A DNA stretch of 64,000 nucleotides from Leptolinea sp964420995 (GTDB lineage Bacteria; Chloroflexota; Anaerolineae; Anaerolineales; Anaerolineaceae). The notes under the pieces were generated by a model. The model was not told where the DNA came from. It worked only from the letters and a program-made list of their open reading frames with translations, and did no database searches. Shown here piece by piece: positions 50,680-58,788 of the stretch. The position numbers and the translations under genes are program-made. Position 1 is the first letter of the stretch. Each line of letters begins with the position of its first letter. Location: the NCBI GenBank assembly GCA_964420995.1, contig CAYQUX010000022.1, positions 4,469 to 68,468 of the forward strand. Direction: 5' to 3'.

Positions 50680-51531
50680 TTATTCAATTCCCGCGAAGAG
50701 GTCAGACTCTTTTTCGCCTGGTCTCACGGGTGGAAACGCACGCATATATTCCTCTGTGGAGAAAAACAGGTGTCTGAACCAGCCAATAATCCCGCCCGAC
50801 AGACTGGTTCCGCCCTGGCTGGCGTGGCACGCTGATGCCGCGTCATGAATCCCCGCCACGCTTCTACAGATGATGCGCGTGGAAATGGGGAACTCCACGG
50901 CGGCGATGGCCGCCATATCAATATCCCTGTTGGCGCCAAATTTGTGCGGGTCCCGCCCGATCAGTTTCCACAGGAAAATGGCGGCGCGCATGAAACCGCG
51001 TGGAATGGTCTGAAAATATAACTTTCTCGGGGAAAAGGCGGACAATCCCCCGACGGTAAAATTCTCATCCCCGGCCAGCTCAAACGCTCGAACTGTTGCC
51101 CTGTGAATGGCGATGTGATCCGGATGGTAATACCCGCCGATGGGATCAAATGTGATAACAACCTGCGGCTGCAATTTTCGGATGTACTGCGCCACTTCAG
51201 CCGCCACCTGTTCAACCGGCTGGGCTGCCAAAGCCTGCGGGTGGTTGTTGTCTGGTGTGTTGGGCATACCGGAATCACGGTAACCCAGGAAGAAGATGGA
51301 TTTCAAGCCCAGGGTTTTCCCGGCACAACGCAACTCGTCTTCCCGTTTTTCTCCAATGGTGTTGAAACCGGCCATCATCTCTTCCGGCATCTCTCCCACC
51401 TCGCCGCGTGTGGCACAAACCAGGTACACATCCACACCACGGCGGGCATACAAAGCCAGTGTGCCTCCTGTGCCAAATGATTCATCATCCGGATGAGCCA
51501 GTACAGCCAGAATCGTTTTCTTTTCGGTCAT
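50680..51531 (-). CDS. PIG-L/LmbE-family deacetylase
   Basis: Predicted protein of 283 residues from ATG 51531, with GAGG six bases upstream. The zinc and catalytic motif is LAVLAHPDDESFGTGGTLAL near residue 8, followed by LVCATRGEVGEMPEE and the His in YYHPDHIAIHRAT. The family removes acetyl groups from GlcNAc-containing lipids or small thiols such as mycothiol, bacillithiol and related compounds. No thiol-biosynthesis genes are near. The C-terminal third (about 190-283) includes segments that vary in the family. It converges with the second MerR gene. Confidence 0.9.
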   Translation of the reverse strand: MTEKKTILAVLAHPDDESFGTGGTLALYARRGVDVYLVCATRGEVGEMPEEMMAGFNTIGEKREDELRCAGKTLGLKSIFFLGYRDSGMPNTPDNNHPQALAAQPVEQVAAEVAQYIRKLQPQVVITFDPIGGYYHPDHIAIHRATVRAFELAGDENFTVGGLSAFSPRKLYFQTIPRGFMRAAIFLWKLIGRDPHKFGANRDIDMAAIAAVEFPISTRIICRSVAGIHDAASACHASQGGTSLSGGIIGWFRHLFFSTEEYMRAFPPVRPGEKESDLFAGIE

Positions 51532-51676
51532 GTTCGCCTCTTCAAGTCCATTACCAGATCGAGGAAACAGCCCCATCGATCAGGTTTTTCGTGTCATAAA
51601 TATTTTAGTAGCTTTCACGGTGATTGAATATGCCGCTGTCACAAGTTAGTGCCGCGTGTGAGCAGGAAATTTGGCA

Positions 51677-51682
51677 TAAAAT
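51677..51682 (+). promoter_or_regulatory. -10 box of the CCA-enzyme gene, probably leaderless
   Basis: TAAAAT is followed by six bases (ACAGGT) and then ATG, so the start site would fall on or next to the start codon. No clear -35 box is seen. Confidence 0.4.
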
Positions 51683-51688
51683 ACAGGT

Positions 51689-54337
51689 ATGCAACTTATC
51701 CTGACTCACGACCAGGCCGATTTTGACGCCATCGGCTCATTACTGGGAGCGGCGTTGATCCACGAAGGGGCCGTACCAGTTTTACCCCCTCGTCTTAACC
51801 GCAACGCGCGCGCCTTCCTCAACCTGTATGGCGCCGAACTACCATTCCTGGAACAACAGGATCTGACCGGCGAGCCGGTTGATTCGATCATCCTTGTGGA
51901 CACACAATCGCTGGTGACAGTCAAAGGTATGCGTCGTTCCACGCGGGTGAGGGTGATCGATCACCACCACCAGCGCACCGATATCTCCCCGGAGTGGAAA
52001 TTCTCTCTTGATACTACAGGCGCGTGTACCACCATCTTCTGTGAGCACCTGCACGATCATAATAATCCGGTCAATCCCATTCAGGCAACTCTTTTACTGC
52101 TGGGGATTTATGAAGACACCGGGTCTCTGACCTACGCCTCAACTACCGCGCGTGACATCCGCGCGTCCGCATACCTGATGGATCAGGGCGCCAGCTTAAA
52201 GATCGCCGCCAATTTTCTAAATCCACCGCTTTCTGCGGCGCAGCGATTATTATATGACCGGCTTCTGGCTTCCGCGGAATCACTGCACATTCACGGCCAT
52301 ACGGTGGTCAATGTTACCGGACACGCGGAAGATATGAACGAAGAAATTTCGTCCATCGCCCACAAACTGCGTGATCTGCTCGACCCGGACGCGCTCTTCG
52401 TGCTGGTGACCACACGCGACGGAGTGCGCATCATCGCGCGTTCCACCAGCGACCAGATCGATGTGGCCCGAATTGCCCGCGAGTTTGGCGGCGGCGGTCA
52501 CGAGCGCGCCAGCGCCGCTCTCATTCACCCGCCGGATGAGACAACACCAGAAACACTGCAAAAATTACTGGATGAAACAAAAAACAGGTTGCAGACTCTT
52601 CTACCAACTCTGGTACAGCCATCCATCCGGGTTCGTAAGATCATGTCCCGCCGTCCCAAGCTTATTTCTCCAGCCACGTCCACACAGGAAGCCCTGAGCC
52701 TGATGCAGAAGTATGGGTATGAAGGTTACCCGGTGGTGGATGAAAACCGTGTGGTGGGTCTGCTGACCCGCCGGGCGGTGGACCGTGCCATATCGCACAA
52801 ATTAAACCTGCCCACATCGAGTCTTATGGAAGCTGGCGAAGTCACCGTCTCGCCGGATGATCCGGTGGAAGTGCTTCAGGAGGTAATGACCTCTACCGGG
52901 TGGGGGCAGATACCCGTGGTTGATCCGGTAAAAAAGCAGGTGATTGGCATCGTAACCCGCACCGACCTGCTTAAAACACTACACCATGGCGAAGCCAGCC
53001 TGCCCGGGCACATCAATCTTGCCGGGAAATTGGCGCAATCCCTTTCAGCCGCCAGAAACGCCCTTTTGGGCGCGGTAAAAGAAAATGCCGAGCAGCATAA
53101 TTTACCCATCTATATAGTGGGCGGTTTTGTTCGCGACCTGCTTTTGGAACGCCCCGGTGAGGACTTTGATATTGTCGTGGAAGGCGATGCCATCCGCCTG
53201 GCCCACTCTCTCAGTCAGGCGTTTGGCGGCCGGGTGACCAGTCATGGCCGGTTTGGCACTGCCAAGTGGCAGATCAAAGAGATAAGGGACAGTCTGCGGG
53301 ACAAACTGGACAGCGGCAAATCCCTGGATTCCAGTGATTTCCCCGATTCACTGGATTTTATCAGCGCGCGGACGGAGTTTTACGAATACCCCACCGCCCT
53401 TCCCACCGTCGAACGCAGCAGCATCAAACTGGACCTGCACCGGCGTGACTTTACGATCAACACCATGGCGCTGCGCCTTAACGGCCGCCACCATGGGGAG
53501 TTGTATGATTTCTGGGGCGGATTGACTGATTTGCGCCAGAGACGTATTCGCGTACTGCACTCTCTATCCTTCGTGGATGATCCCACGCGCATGCTGCGTG
53601 CCGCCCGTTTTGAACAGCGTTTCCATTTCCGCATCGAGGTCCGCACGCTGGAATTGATCCGGGAAGCGTGTGATCTTCTCCATCAAGTTTCAGGCGATCG
53701 CCTGAGGCATGAATTCAACCTCATTTTTCAAGAAGATGATCCACCTGCCGTGTTTTACCGGTTGCAGGAACTCGGTTTGCTCGAATCCATCATCCCGGAT
53801 ATGAATTGGGACAAAGATCGGACGGAAGACTGGAAAAAGGCGCAGTCTCTTATAAAAGAGAATCCCGGGTGGTTAGCCGACCGGGAGCTGTTTTTCACCC
53901 TGTGCTGGATGGTGCTTTTCCATACATTCGATCCATCCCATTTGGAAAACGCCTGCCAGCGTATGAAACTGGCTTCCAGCATCTGCAATTGCCTGAAAGC
54001 AACCGCCAAATTGGAGGAACGCCTGACCGGACTTCCCGTCCTGCCAATCCCTGATGCGGTCAAGTTGTTGGATGGAATTCCTGAGATTAGCATCAAAACA
54101 GTGATTGCCTTTAATCCGGACGCACCCGGGGTGGAAGTACTGCGGAACTATTTTGACAACTGGCGAAACGTCCATCCGACCATTAACGGTCATCATCTGG
54201 AAGAGATGGGCATACCGCATGGTCCACGCTACCGTACCATTCTGGAAGCCTTGCGAGCCGCCTGGCTTATGGGTAACATCCATACGTCCGCGGAAGAAGC
54301 CGCCTGCTTGAAAGAGCTGCTTTCCCGGTATGAATAA
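51689..54337 (+). CDS. DHH-CBS-CCA tRNA nucleotidyltransferase fusion
   Basis: Predicted protein of 882 residues in four parts. A DHH-type phosphoesterase unit (about 1-190) has LTHDQADFDAIGSLLGAALI and VIDHHHQRTD with the metal-binding residues. DHHA1 (about 205-300) has GGGGHERASAALI near residue 267. Two CBS domains (about 310-430) have RVRKIMSRRPKLISPATST and EVTVSPDDPVEVLQEVMTS. The CCA-adding head (about 465-880) has YIVGGFVRDLLLERPGEDFD, RRDFTINTMALRL and DDPTRMLRAARFEQRF. The head belongs to the poly(A) polymerase/CCA type. A Ser/Asp/Leu-rich insertion near 530-555 breaks the head domain. It probably repairs tRNA 3' ends; the DHH part may hydrolyse a nucleotide or RNA. Confidence 0.9.
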   Translation: MQLILTHDQADFDAIGSLLGAALIHEGAVPVLPPRLNRNARAFLNLYGAELPFLEQQDLTGEPVDSIILVDTQSLVTVKGMRRSTRVRVIDHHHQRTDISPEWKFSLDTTGACTTIFCEHLHDHNNPVNPIQATLLLLGIYEDTGSLTYASTTARDIRASAYLMDQGASLKIAANFLNPPLSAAQRLLYDRLLASAESLHIHGHTVVNVTGHAEDMNEEISSIAHKLRDLLDPDALFVLVTTRDGVRIIARSTSDQIDVARIAREFGGGGHERASAALIHPPDETTPETLQKLLDETKNRLQTLLPTLVQPSIRVRKIMSRRPKLISPATSTQEALSLMQKYGYEGYPVVDENRVVGLLTRRAVDRAISHKLNLPTSSLMEAGEVTVSPDDPVEVLQEVMTSTGWGQIPVVDPVKKQVIGIVTRTDLLKTLHHGEASLPGHINLAGKLAQSLSAARNALLGAVKENAEQHNLPIYIVGGFVRDLLLERPGEDFDIVVEGDAIRLAHSLSQAFGGRVTSHGRFGTAKWQIKEIRDSLRDKLDSGKSLDSSDFPDSLDFISARTEFYEYPTALPTVERSSIKLDLHRRDFTINTMALRLNGRHHGELYDFWGGLTDLRQRRIRVLHSLSFVDDPTRMLRAARFEQRFHFRIEVRTLELIREACDLLHQVSGDRLRHEFNLIFQEDDPPAVFYRLQELGLLESIIPDMNWDKDRTEDWKKAQSLIKENPGWLADRELFFTLCWMVLFHTFDPSHLENACQRMKLASSICNCLKATAKLEERLTGLPVLPIPDAVKLLDGIPEISIKTVIAFNPDAPGVEVLRNYFDNWRNVHPTINGHHLEEMGIPHGPRYRTILEALRAAWLMGNIHTSAEEAACLKELLSRYE

Positions 54338-54362
54338 TGCATCCGGTTAACCGGGATTCAGT

Positions 54363-54902
54363 ATGGAAATCCATAGCGAGACTATCAACAGGGTGGAAGA
54401 CATAACCATCCGCAAGATTCAAAAGTCAGACCTTCACGACCTGGAATGGGATGGCGAATATACCCGCTATCGTGAAGTGTATTTGATGGAATTTGAGCGC
54501 TCTCAGATCGGTTCTTCCATTCTTTGGGTGGCCGAAAAAGCGGGAACAGGGGTGATTGGCCAGCTCTTTGTGCAACTAAATGCTGACCGTCAGGAACTTG
54601 CGAACGGCATCTCCCGCGCGTATATGTACGCTTTCCGCATTCGCCCTCCCTATCGCAATAAGGGATTGGGAAGCCGCATGATGCAGATAATGGAAGATGA
54701 TTTGCTTAAACGTAAATTCTGCTGGGTAACATTGAACGTGGGAAAAACCAATTACGCTGCCCGCCGCCTGTACAGCCGGCTGGGTTACCGGGTGGTGGCA
54801 CACGAAGCCGGCCGCTGGTCGTACCGTGACGAAAAGGGAGTCCTGCAAAAAGTTGAGGAACCAGCTTGGCGCATGGAAAAATTTATCAGCCGGGTTTTCT
54901 AA
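54363..54902 (+). CDS. GNAT-family N-acetyltransferase
   Basis: Predicted protein of 179 residues. The acetyl-CoA-binding region is FRIRPPYRNKGLGSRMMQIM (about residues 98-117), with the later VTLNVGKTNYAARRLYSRLG, typical of GNAT enzymes. The preceding strand is SRAYMYAF. Substrate is unknown. It follows the CCA gene by 25 bp and may be cotranscribed. Its last 17 bases overlap the end of the convergent methyltransferase gene. Confidence 0.87.
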   Translation: MEIHSETINRVEDITIRKIQKSDLHDLEWDGEYTRYREVYLMEFERSQIGSSILWVAEKAGTGVIGQLFVQLNADRQELANGISRAYMYAFRIRPPYRNKGLGSRMMQIMEDDLLKRKFCWVTLNVGKTNYAARRLYSRLGYRVVAHEAGRWSYRDEKGVLQKVEEPAWRMEKFISRVF

Positions 54903-55461
54903 AACATAACCATACGGTCTGGCGCTGCCAGGCGTCCGTGCAATCTTTACGGTCTTCAAGGAACAGGCGATGGCTCAATTGATTGATATTTTCCTCAGTC
55001 AGAAACACATTTTCTGAACCTTTTCGATTTGACACATGTCCGTACAGGAGAAGGCTTCCATCTTCCTTCAGCCATTTGTGTATGTTTTCATGATAAGCCG
55101 ACCGTTCATCAGGCGGCAGGTTGTGATAACAACCGATATCCAGGATAAGGTCAAAATGCTCAGTCAGGAGGGACACCCGGATCACATTGGATACAATAAA
55201 ACGCCCGCGCAGGTTTTCCGCTGCAAACTTGCGTCTGGCTTTGTAAATGGCCAATCCCGCCAGGTCGACACCGGTAACCGTCCAACCATTCCTGGCCAGG
55301 GTCAGGCAGTTTGTGCCTGTGCCGCAACCCAGGTCAAGCGCGTTCCCGGCCGGGTGATTTTGTATATATTCCATCAGTTCCGGCGGAGAGATGTGTGTGT
55401 CCCACGGAGGAGTTCCCAGATAACGCCAGGAAAAAAGAAACTGATGTAGCAAACTTTTCAT
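54886..55461 (-). CDS. Class I SAM-dependent methyltransferase (thiopurine-methyltransferase-like)
   Basis: Predicted protein of 191 residues from ATG 55461 (TTG 55467 is possible). No strong ribosome site is present. The SAM motif is NALDLGCGTGTNCLTLARNG (near residue 43), then VTGVDLAGLAIYKARRKFA, and LILDIGCYHNLPPDERSAYH. The last segment resembles small-molecule methyltransferases of the thiopurine or tellurite-resistance type. The end of the gene overlaps that of the GNAT gene on the opposite strand. Confidence 0.85.
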   Translation of the reverse strand: MKSLLHQFLFSWRYLGTPPWDTHISPPELMEYIQNHPAGNALDLGCGTGTNCLTLARNGWTVTGVDLAGLAIYKARRKFAAENLRGRFIVSNVIRVSLLTEHFDLILDIGCYHNLPPDERSAYHENIHKWLKEDGSLLLYGHVSNRKGSENVFLTEENINQLSHRLFLEDRKDCTDAWQRQTVWLCFRKPG

Positions 55462-55557
55462 AATCAATCAGGGATGAATCGCGATCCTATTTTATACTGT
55501 TGATTTTGACGTATACTCACCCATTGTATCAATACAAACCTTTCTTCGGAGAATCGT

Positions 55558-56517
55558 ATGCGCTATCGGCGTTTTGGAAAAACCAGATGGAATGTCAGCG
55601 AGGTCGGGTATGGTATGTGGGGAATGGGGGAATGGAAAGGATCGGACGATTCTGAATCGCTGGCATCATTACAGGCCGCGGTTGACCTGGGATGCAATTT
55701 CTTTGACACCGCCTTTTCTTACGGTGAAGGGCACAGTGAGAGGCTATTGGGTCAATTGATCGCTGCCAATCATGAAAAAAAACTGTACATTGCCACCAAG
55801 ATTCCCCCTAAAAACCGTATCTGGCCCAGCAAAGAGGAATTCCTGCTGAATGAATGCTATCCGCCCGATCACATTGAAGAATACATTCACAAAAGCCTTG
55901 AGAACCTCGGTATAGCCACCATTGATCTGATCCAGTTCCACACCTGGCAGGATGCCTGGACAGAAGATGACCGCCTGTTCAAAAAAATGCAGGACATGAA
56001 ACAACAGGGATTGATTCACGCAGTTGGATTAAGTCTGCACCGCCGGGAACCCTGGAACGGGGTGAAAGCCGTAATGAGCGGACAGATCGACTCTGTCCAG
56101 GTGGTCTACAACATCTTCGATCAATCACCGGAGGATGAGCTCTTCCCGGCCTGCCGGGAACATGACGTAGCCGTGATCGCCCGGGTGCCGTTCGATGAAG
56201 GTTCACTGACCGGAACGCTAACTCAAGACTCTCACTGGCCGGAAGGCGACTGGCGCAACAACTACTTTACTGCGGAAAATCTGAAAAACACGCTTGAACG
56301 CGTTGACCGCTTGAAAGCCATTCTTCCCAGGGAGATGACTCTGGCAGAATTGGCGCTGCGTTTCATCTTAAGTAATCTGGATATATGCACCGTAATTCCG
56401 GGTATGCGCCGGATAAGCAATGTGCACGCCAACATCGCCTGCAGCGACTCAGTGCCGCTCCTACCTGGCACCATTCAATCGTTGCGTGAACAGAGATGGG
56501 AACGCAACAGCAGATGA
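55558..56517 (+). CDS. Aldo/keto reductase
   Basis: Predicted protein of 319 residues. The AKR barrel begins MRYRRFGKTRWNVSEVGYG. The catalytic Asp and Tyr are in FFDTAFSYGEGHSERLLG, the Lys in YIATKIPPK, and the His in DLIQFHTWQDAW. The NAD(P)H-binding end is CTVIPGMRRISNVHANI. It reduces aldehydes or ketones; substrate unknown. It converges with the catalase gene and shares a bidirectional terminator with it. Confidence 0.9.
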   Translation: MRYRRFGKTRWNVSEVGYGMWGMGEWKGSDDSESLASLQAAVDLGCNFFDTAFSYGEGHSERLLGQLIAANHEKKLYIATKIPPKNRIWPSKEEFLLNECYPPDHIEEYIHKSLENLGIATIDLIQFHTWQDAWTEDDRLFKKMQDMKQQGLIHAVGLSLHRREPWNGVKAVMSGQIDSVQVVYNIFDQSPEDELFPACREHDVAVIARVPFDEGSLTGTLTQDSHWPEGDWRNNYFTAENLKNTLERVDRLKAILPREMTLAELALRFILSNLDICTVIPGMRRISNVHANIACSDSVPLLPGTIQSLREQRWERNSR

Positions 56518-56522
56518 TCTGA

Positions 56523-56552
56523 AAAGAGGACCAGCTTTTCCTGATCCTCTTT
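56523..56552. terminator. Bidirectional terminator between aldo/keto reductase and katA
   Basis: AAAGAGGACCAG (56523-56534) pairs with CTGATCCTCTTT (56541-56552) with one mismatch, or a G-U pair when read on the minus strand. T runs are present on both sides. Confidence 0.65.
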
Positions 56553-56579
56553 CTGACTCTTATAAGTATCTGCGATCTA

Positions 56580-58043
56580 TTATTTTGGGACCTTGCTTAA
56601 CGGGATGCCTAACGCGTCTGCCACTCCCTTCCCATAGGCCGGGTCGGCTTTCAGGCAGTTGCCAATATGCCGGATCTTAATAAATTCCGGCGCATCCCCC
56701 ATAGCCCGGGCGGTATTCTCGAACAGCACTTTCTGTTGGTCCTTATTCATGAGGCGGAACAATAGGCCCGGTTGGGTATAGTAATCTGAATCATCTTCAC
56801 GGAAGTTCCATTGATCTGCCGCGCCTTGCAAAGCGAGGGGGGGTTCACGAAATTCCGGTTGTTCCTGCCATTCGCCAAAACTGTTGGGCTCATATCCGAT
56901 CGTTGAACCGGCATTCCCATCAACCCGCATTTGCCCATCGCGGTGCGATGGATTGGCTGGAGCGTTCCTGGGTTGGTTGACCGGAATCTGATGGTGATTG
57001 ACCCCCAGACGATACCGGTGTGCATCACCGTATGAGAATAGACGTCCCTGTAACATCTTATCCGGTGAAAAACCAATGCCTGGTACAACCGCCGCCGGAT
57101 TGAATGCTGCCTGTTCAACATCCTGGAAATAATTTTCGGGATTGCGGTTCAGTTCGAGCACACCAACTTCAATGAGCGGAAAATCTTTTTTAAACCATAC
57201 CTTTGTCAGGTCAAAGGGATTGTACGGCATTTTCTTCGCCTGCTCTTCCGTCATGACCTGGATGAACATAGTCCATCGCGGGAATTCTCCGCGTTCAATG
57301 CTATCAAACAGATCCCGCTGATGACTTTCACGGTCTTTGGCAACAATGGCTTCCGCTTCGGCATCAGTCAGATTTTTAATGCCCTGCTGAGTATGCAGGT
57401 GGAACTTAACCCAAACCCGTTCATTTTTCGCATTGATCATGCTGAAGGTGTGGCTGCCAAACCCGTGCATATGCCGGTAGGAATATGGGATTCCACGTTC
57501 ACTCATGGTTATTGTGACCTGGTGCAAAGCTTCAGGAAGCGATGTCCAGAAATCCCAGTTATTTTGGGCTGAACGCATATTTGTTTTGGGGTCTCGTTTC
57601 ACGGCTCGATTTAAATCCGGGAATTTATGAGGATCCCGCAGGAAAAACACCGGAGTGTTGTTCCCAACCAAATCCCAATTGCCCTCTTCGGTGTAGAACT
57701 TCATGGCAAAACCGCGAATATCCCTCTCGGCATCTGCCGCACCGCGTTCTCCGGCCACAGTGGAAAATCGAACAAAAACTTCTGTTTCTTTGCCAATTTT
57801 TGAAAATATTTTAGCCCGGGTATACCGGGTAATATCATGAGTAACGGTGAACTTTCCAAATGCCCCCGATCCCTTGGCATGCATACGCCTTTCCGGGATC
57901 ACCTCTCGGTCAAAGTGCGCCAGTTTCTCCAGATACCACACATCCTGCAGCAACATCGGGCCACGTGGGCCGGCCGTCATGGCATTCTGATTATCCGGTA
58001 CTGGTGCCCCGGCAGCGGTGGTTAATTTCTTTTTGTCTCTCAT
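56580..58043 (-). CDS. katA: Monofunctional haem catalase
   Basis: Predicted protein of 487 residues, the small-subunit catalase size. The distal His is in EVIPERRMHAKGSGAFG, the Asn in DLVGNNTPVFFLRDP, and the proximal haem Tyr in RLFSYGDAHRYRLG. A pattern HRDGQMRVDGNAGSTIGYEP follows. It breaks down hydrogen peroxide in the cytoplasm. AAAGGAT precedes the ATG. It lies 65 bp downstream of perR on the same strand and is probably under PerR control. Presence of a full catalase suggests at least aerotolerance. Confidence 0.95.
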   Translation of the reverse strand: MRDKKKLTTAAGAPVPDNQNAMTAGPRGPMLLQDVWYLEKLAHFDREVIPERRMHAKGSGAFGKFTVTHDITRYTRAKIFSKIGKETEVFVRFSTVAGERGAADAERDIRGFAMKFYTEEGNWDLVGNNTPVFFLRDPHKFPDLNRAVKRDPKTNMRSAQNNWDFWTSLPEALHQVTITMSERGIPYSYRHMHGFGSHTFSMINAKNERVWVKFHLHTQQGIKNLTDAEAEAIVAKDRESHQRDLFDSIERGEFPRWTMFIQVMTEEQAKKMPYNPFDLTKVWFKKDFPLIEVGVLELNRNPENYFQDVEQAAFNPAAVVPGIGFSPDKMLQGRLFSYGDAHRYRLGVNHHQIPVNQPRNAPANPSHRDGQMRVDGNAGSTIGYEPNSFGEWQEQPEFREPPLALQGAADQWNFREDDSDYYTQPGLLFRLMNKDQQKVLFENTARAMGDAPEFIKIRHIGNCLKADPAYGKGVADALGIPLSKVPK

Positions 58044-58108
58044 AATTCGATCCTTTCAATATCTCACCATGAAGCACGTAAAAAAAGTAACCCCGTTCGG
58101 GATTTTGT

Positions 58109-58597
58109 CTATGTATTCCTGTTTTCCCTCCTTTCCATATTTTCGGTTGCATTCGAGTCCTCTGACCGGCAATCTCTGCAAACCCCATAATATACAATCT
58201 GGTGACGCTGGACCTGGAAATCATATTTTTCACGGATTTCCTCTTCAAGAGCTTGAACCTTAGTCACATCATCACCATCAAAAATCCTGTGGCAAATAGT
58301 GCAAATCAGATGCGGGTGCGAATAGGGCTTGTTGCCATCAAAATGACTGTCATCAGGGAGGGCGATTTCCAGTATCTCACCCTCTTCCTTCAGCAAAGCT
58401 AATGTTTTGTAAACAGTAGCCAGACTGATCGATGGAAATTGGGGGCATAGCGAACTGTAAAGCGAAGCTGCATTGGGGTGTCCGTCGGAATCCGCAAGCA
58501 GTCGGGCTATGGCCAACCGGTGCGACGTCATACGCAGTCCCAGTCGGGTCATTCGGTCAATCAAAACTTGATAGCGGTATTCTGGATCTGCTTTCAT
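58109..58597 (-). CDS. perR: Fur-family peroxide regulator PerR
   Basis: Predicted protein of 162 residues. The winged helix spans about residues 15-85, with SLATVYKTLALLKEEGEI. The regulatory metal site is suggested by DGHPNAASLY, HFDGNKPYSHPHLIC and the second His-rich stretch; the Asp in FDGN is typical of PerR rather than Fur. A structural zinc site has CTIC and CRDC. It probably represses katA and itself until peroxide oxidises the metal-site His. No Shine-Dalgarno site is seen before the ATG. Twin Fur/PerR-like boxes lie immediately upstream. Confidence 0.88.
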   Translation of the reverse strand: MKADPEYRYQVLIDRMTRLGLRMTSHRLAIARLLADSDGHPNAASLYSSLCPQFPSISLATVYKTLALLKEEGEILEIALPDDSHFDGNKPYSHPHLICTICHRIFDGDDVTKVQALEEEIREKYDFQVQRHQIVYYGVCRDCRSEDSNATENMERRENRNT

Positions 58598-58599
58598 TG

Positions 58600-58658
58600 G
58601 AAAATCATTATCTTTAGAAAATCATTATCAGTATATAGTTTACAAGCCATCTTTTCAA
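58600..58658 (-). promoter_or_regulatory. perR promoter with two tandem Fur/PerR-like boxes
   Basis: On the minus strand TTGAAA (58658-58653), a 17-base spacer and TATACT (58635-58630) are followed by two identical 13-base direct repeats, GATAATGATTTTC, at 58629-58617 and 58612-58600. The repeat resembles half of a Fur box. The start site falls inside the first copy, so binding would repress transcription of perR and probably katA. Confidence 0.7.
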
Positions 58659-58716
58659 GCACTACTTTTTTAGTTACTTTAAACAGAGTACTGGAAATTA
58701 CCTGACATTTGTCCGC

Positions 58717-58745
58717 TTTACAGAAAAGACCTACTCATATAAAAT
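58717..58745 (+). promoter_or_regulatory. Promoter of EF-G-like gene
   Basis: TTTACA (58717-58722), a 17-base spacer and TAAAAT (58740-58745), about 43 bases before the start codon. Confidence 0.6.
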
Positions 58746-58788
58746 TACCCGGCATTGGTAGCATATTTTTCTTCGGAAGGGTTCGTTC

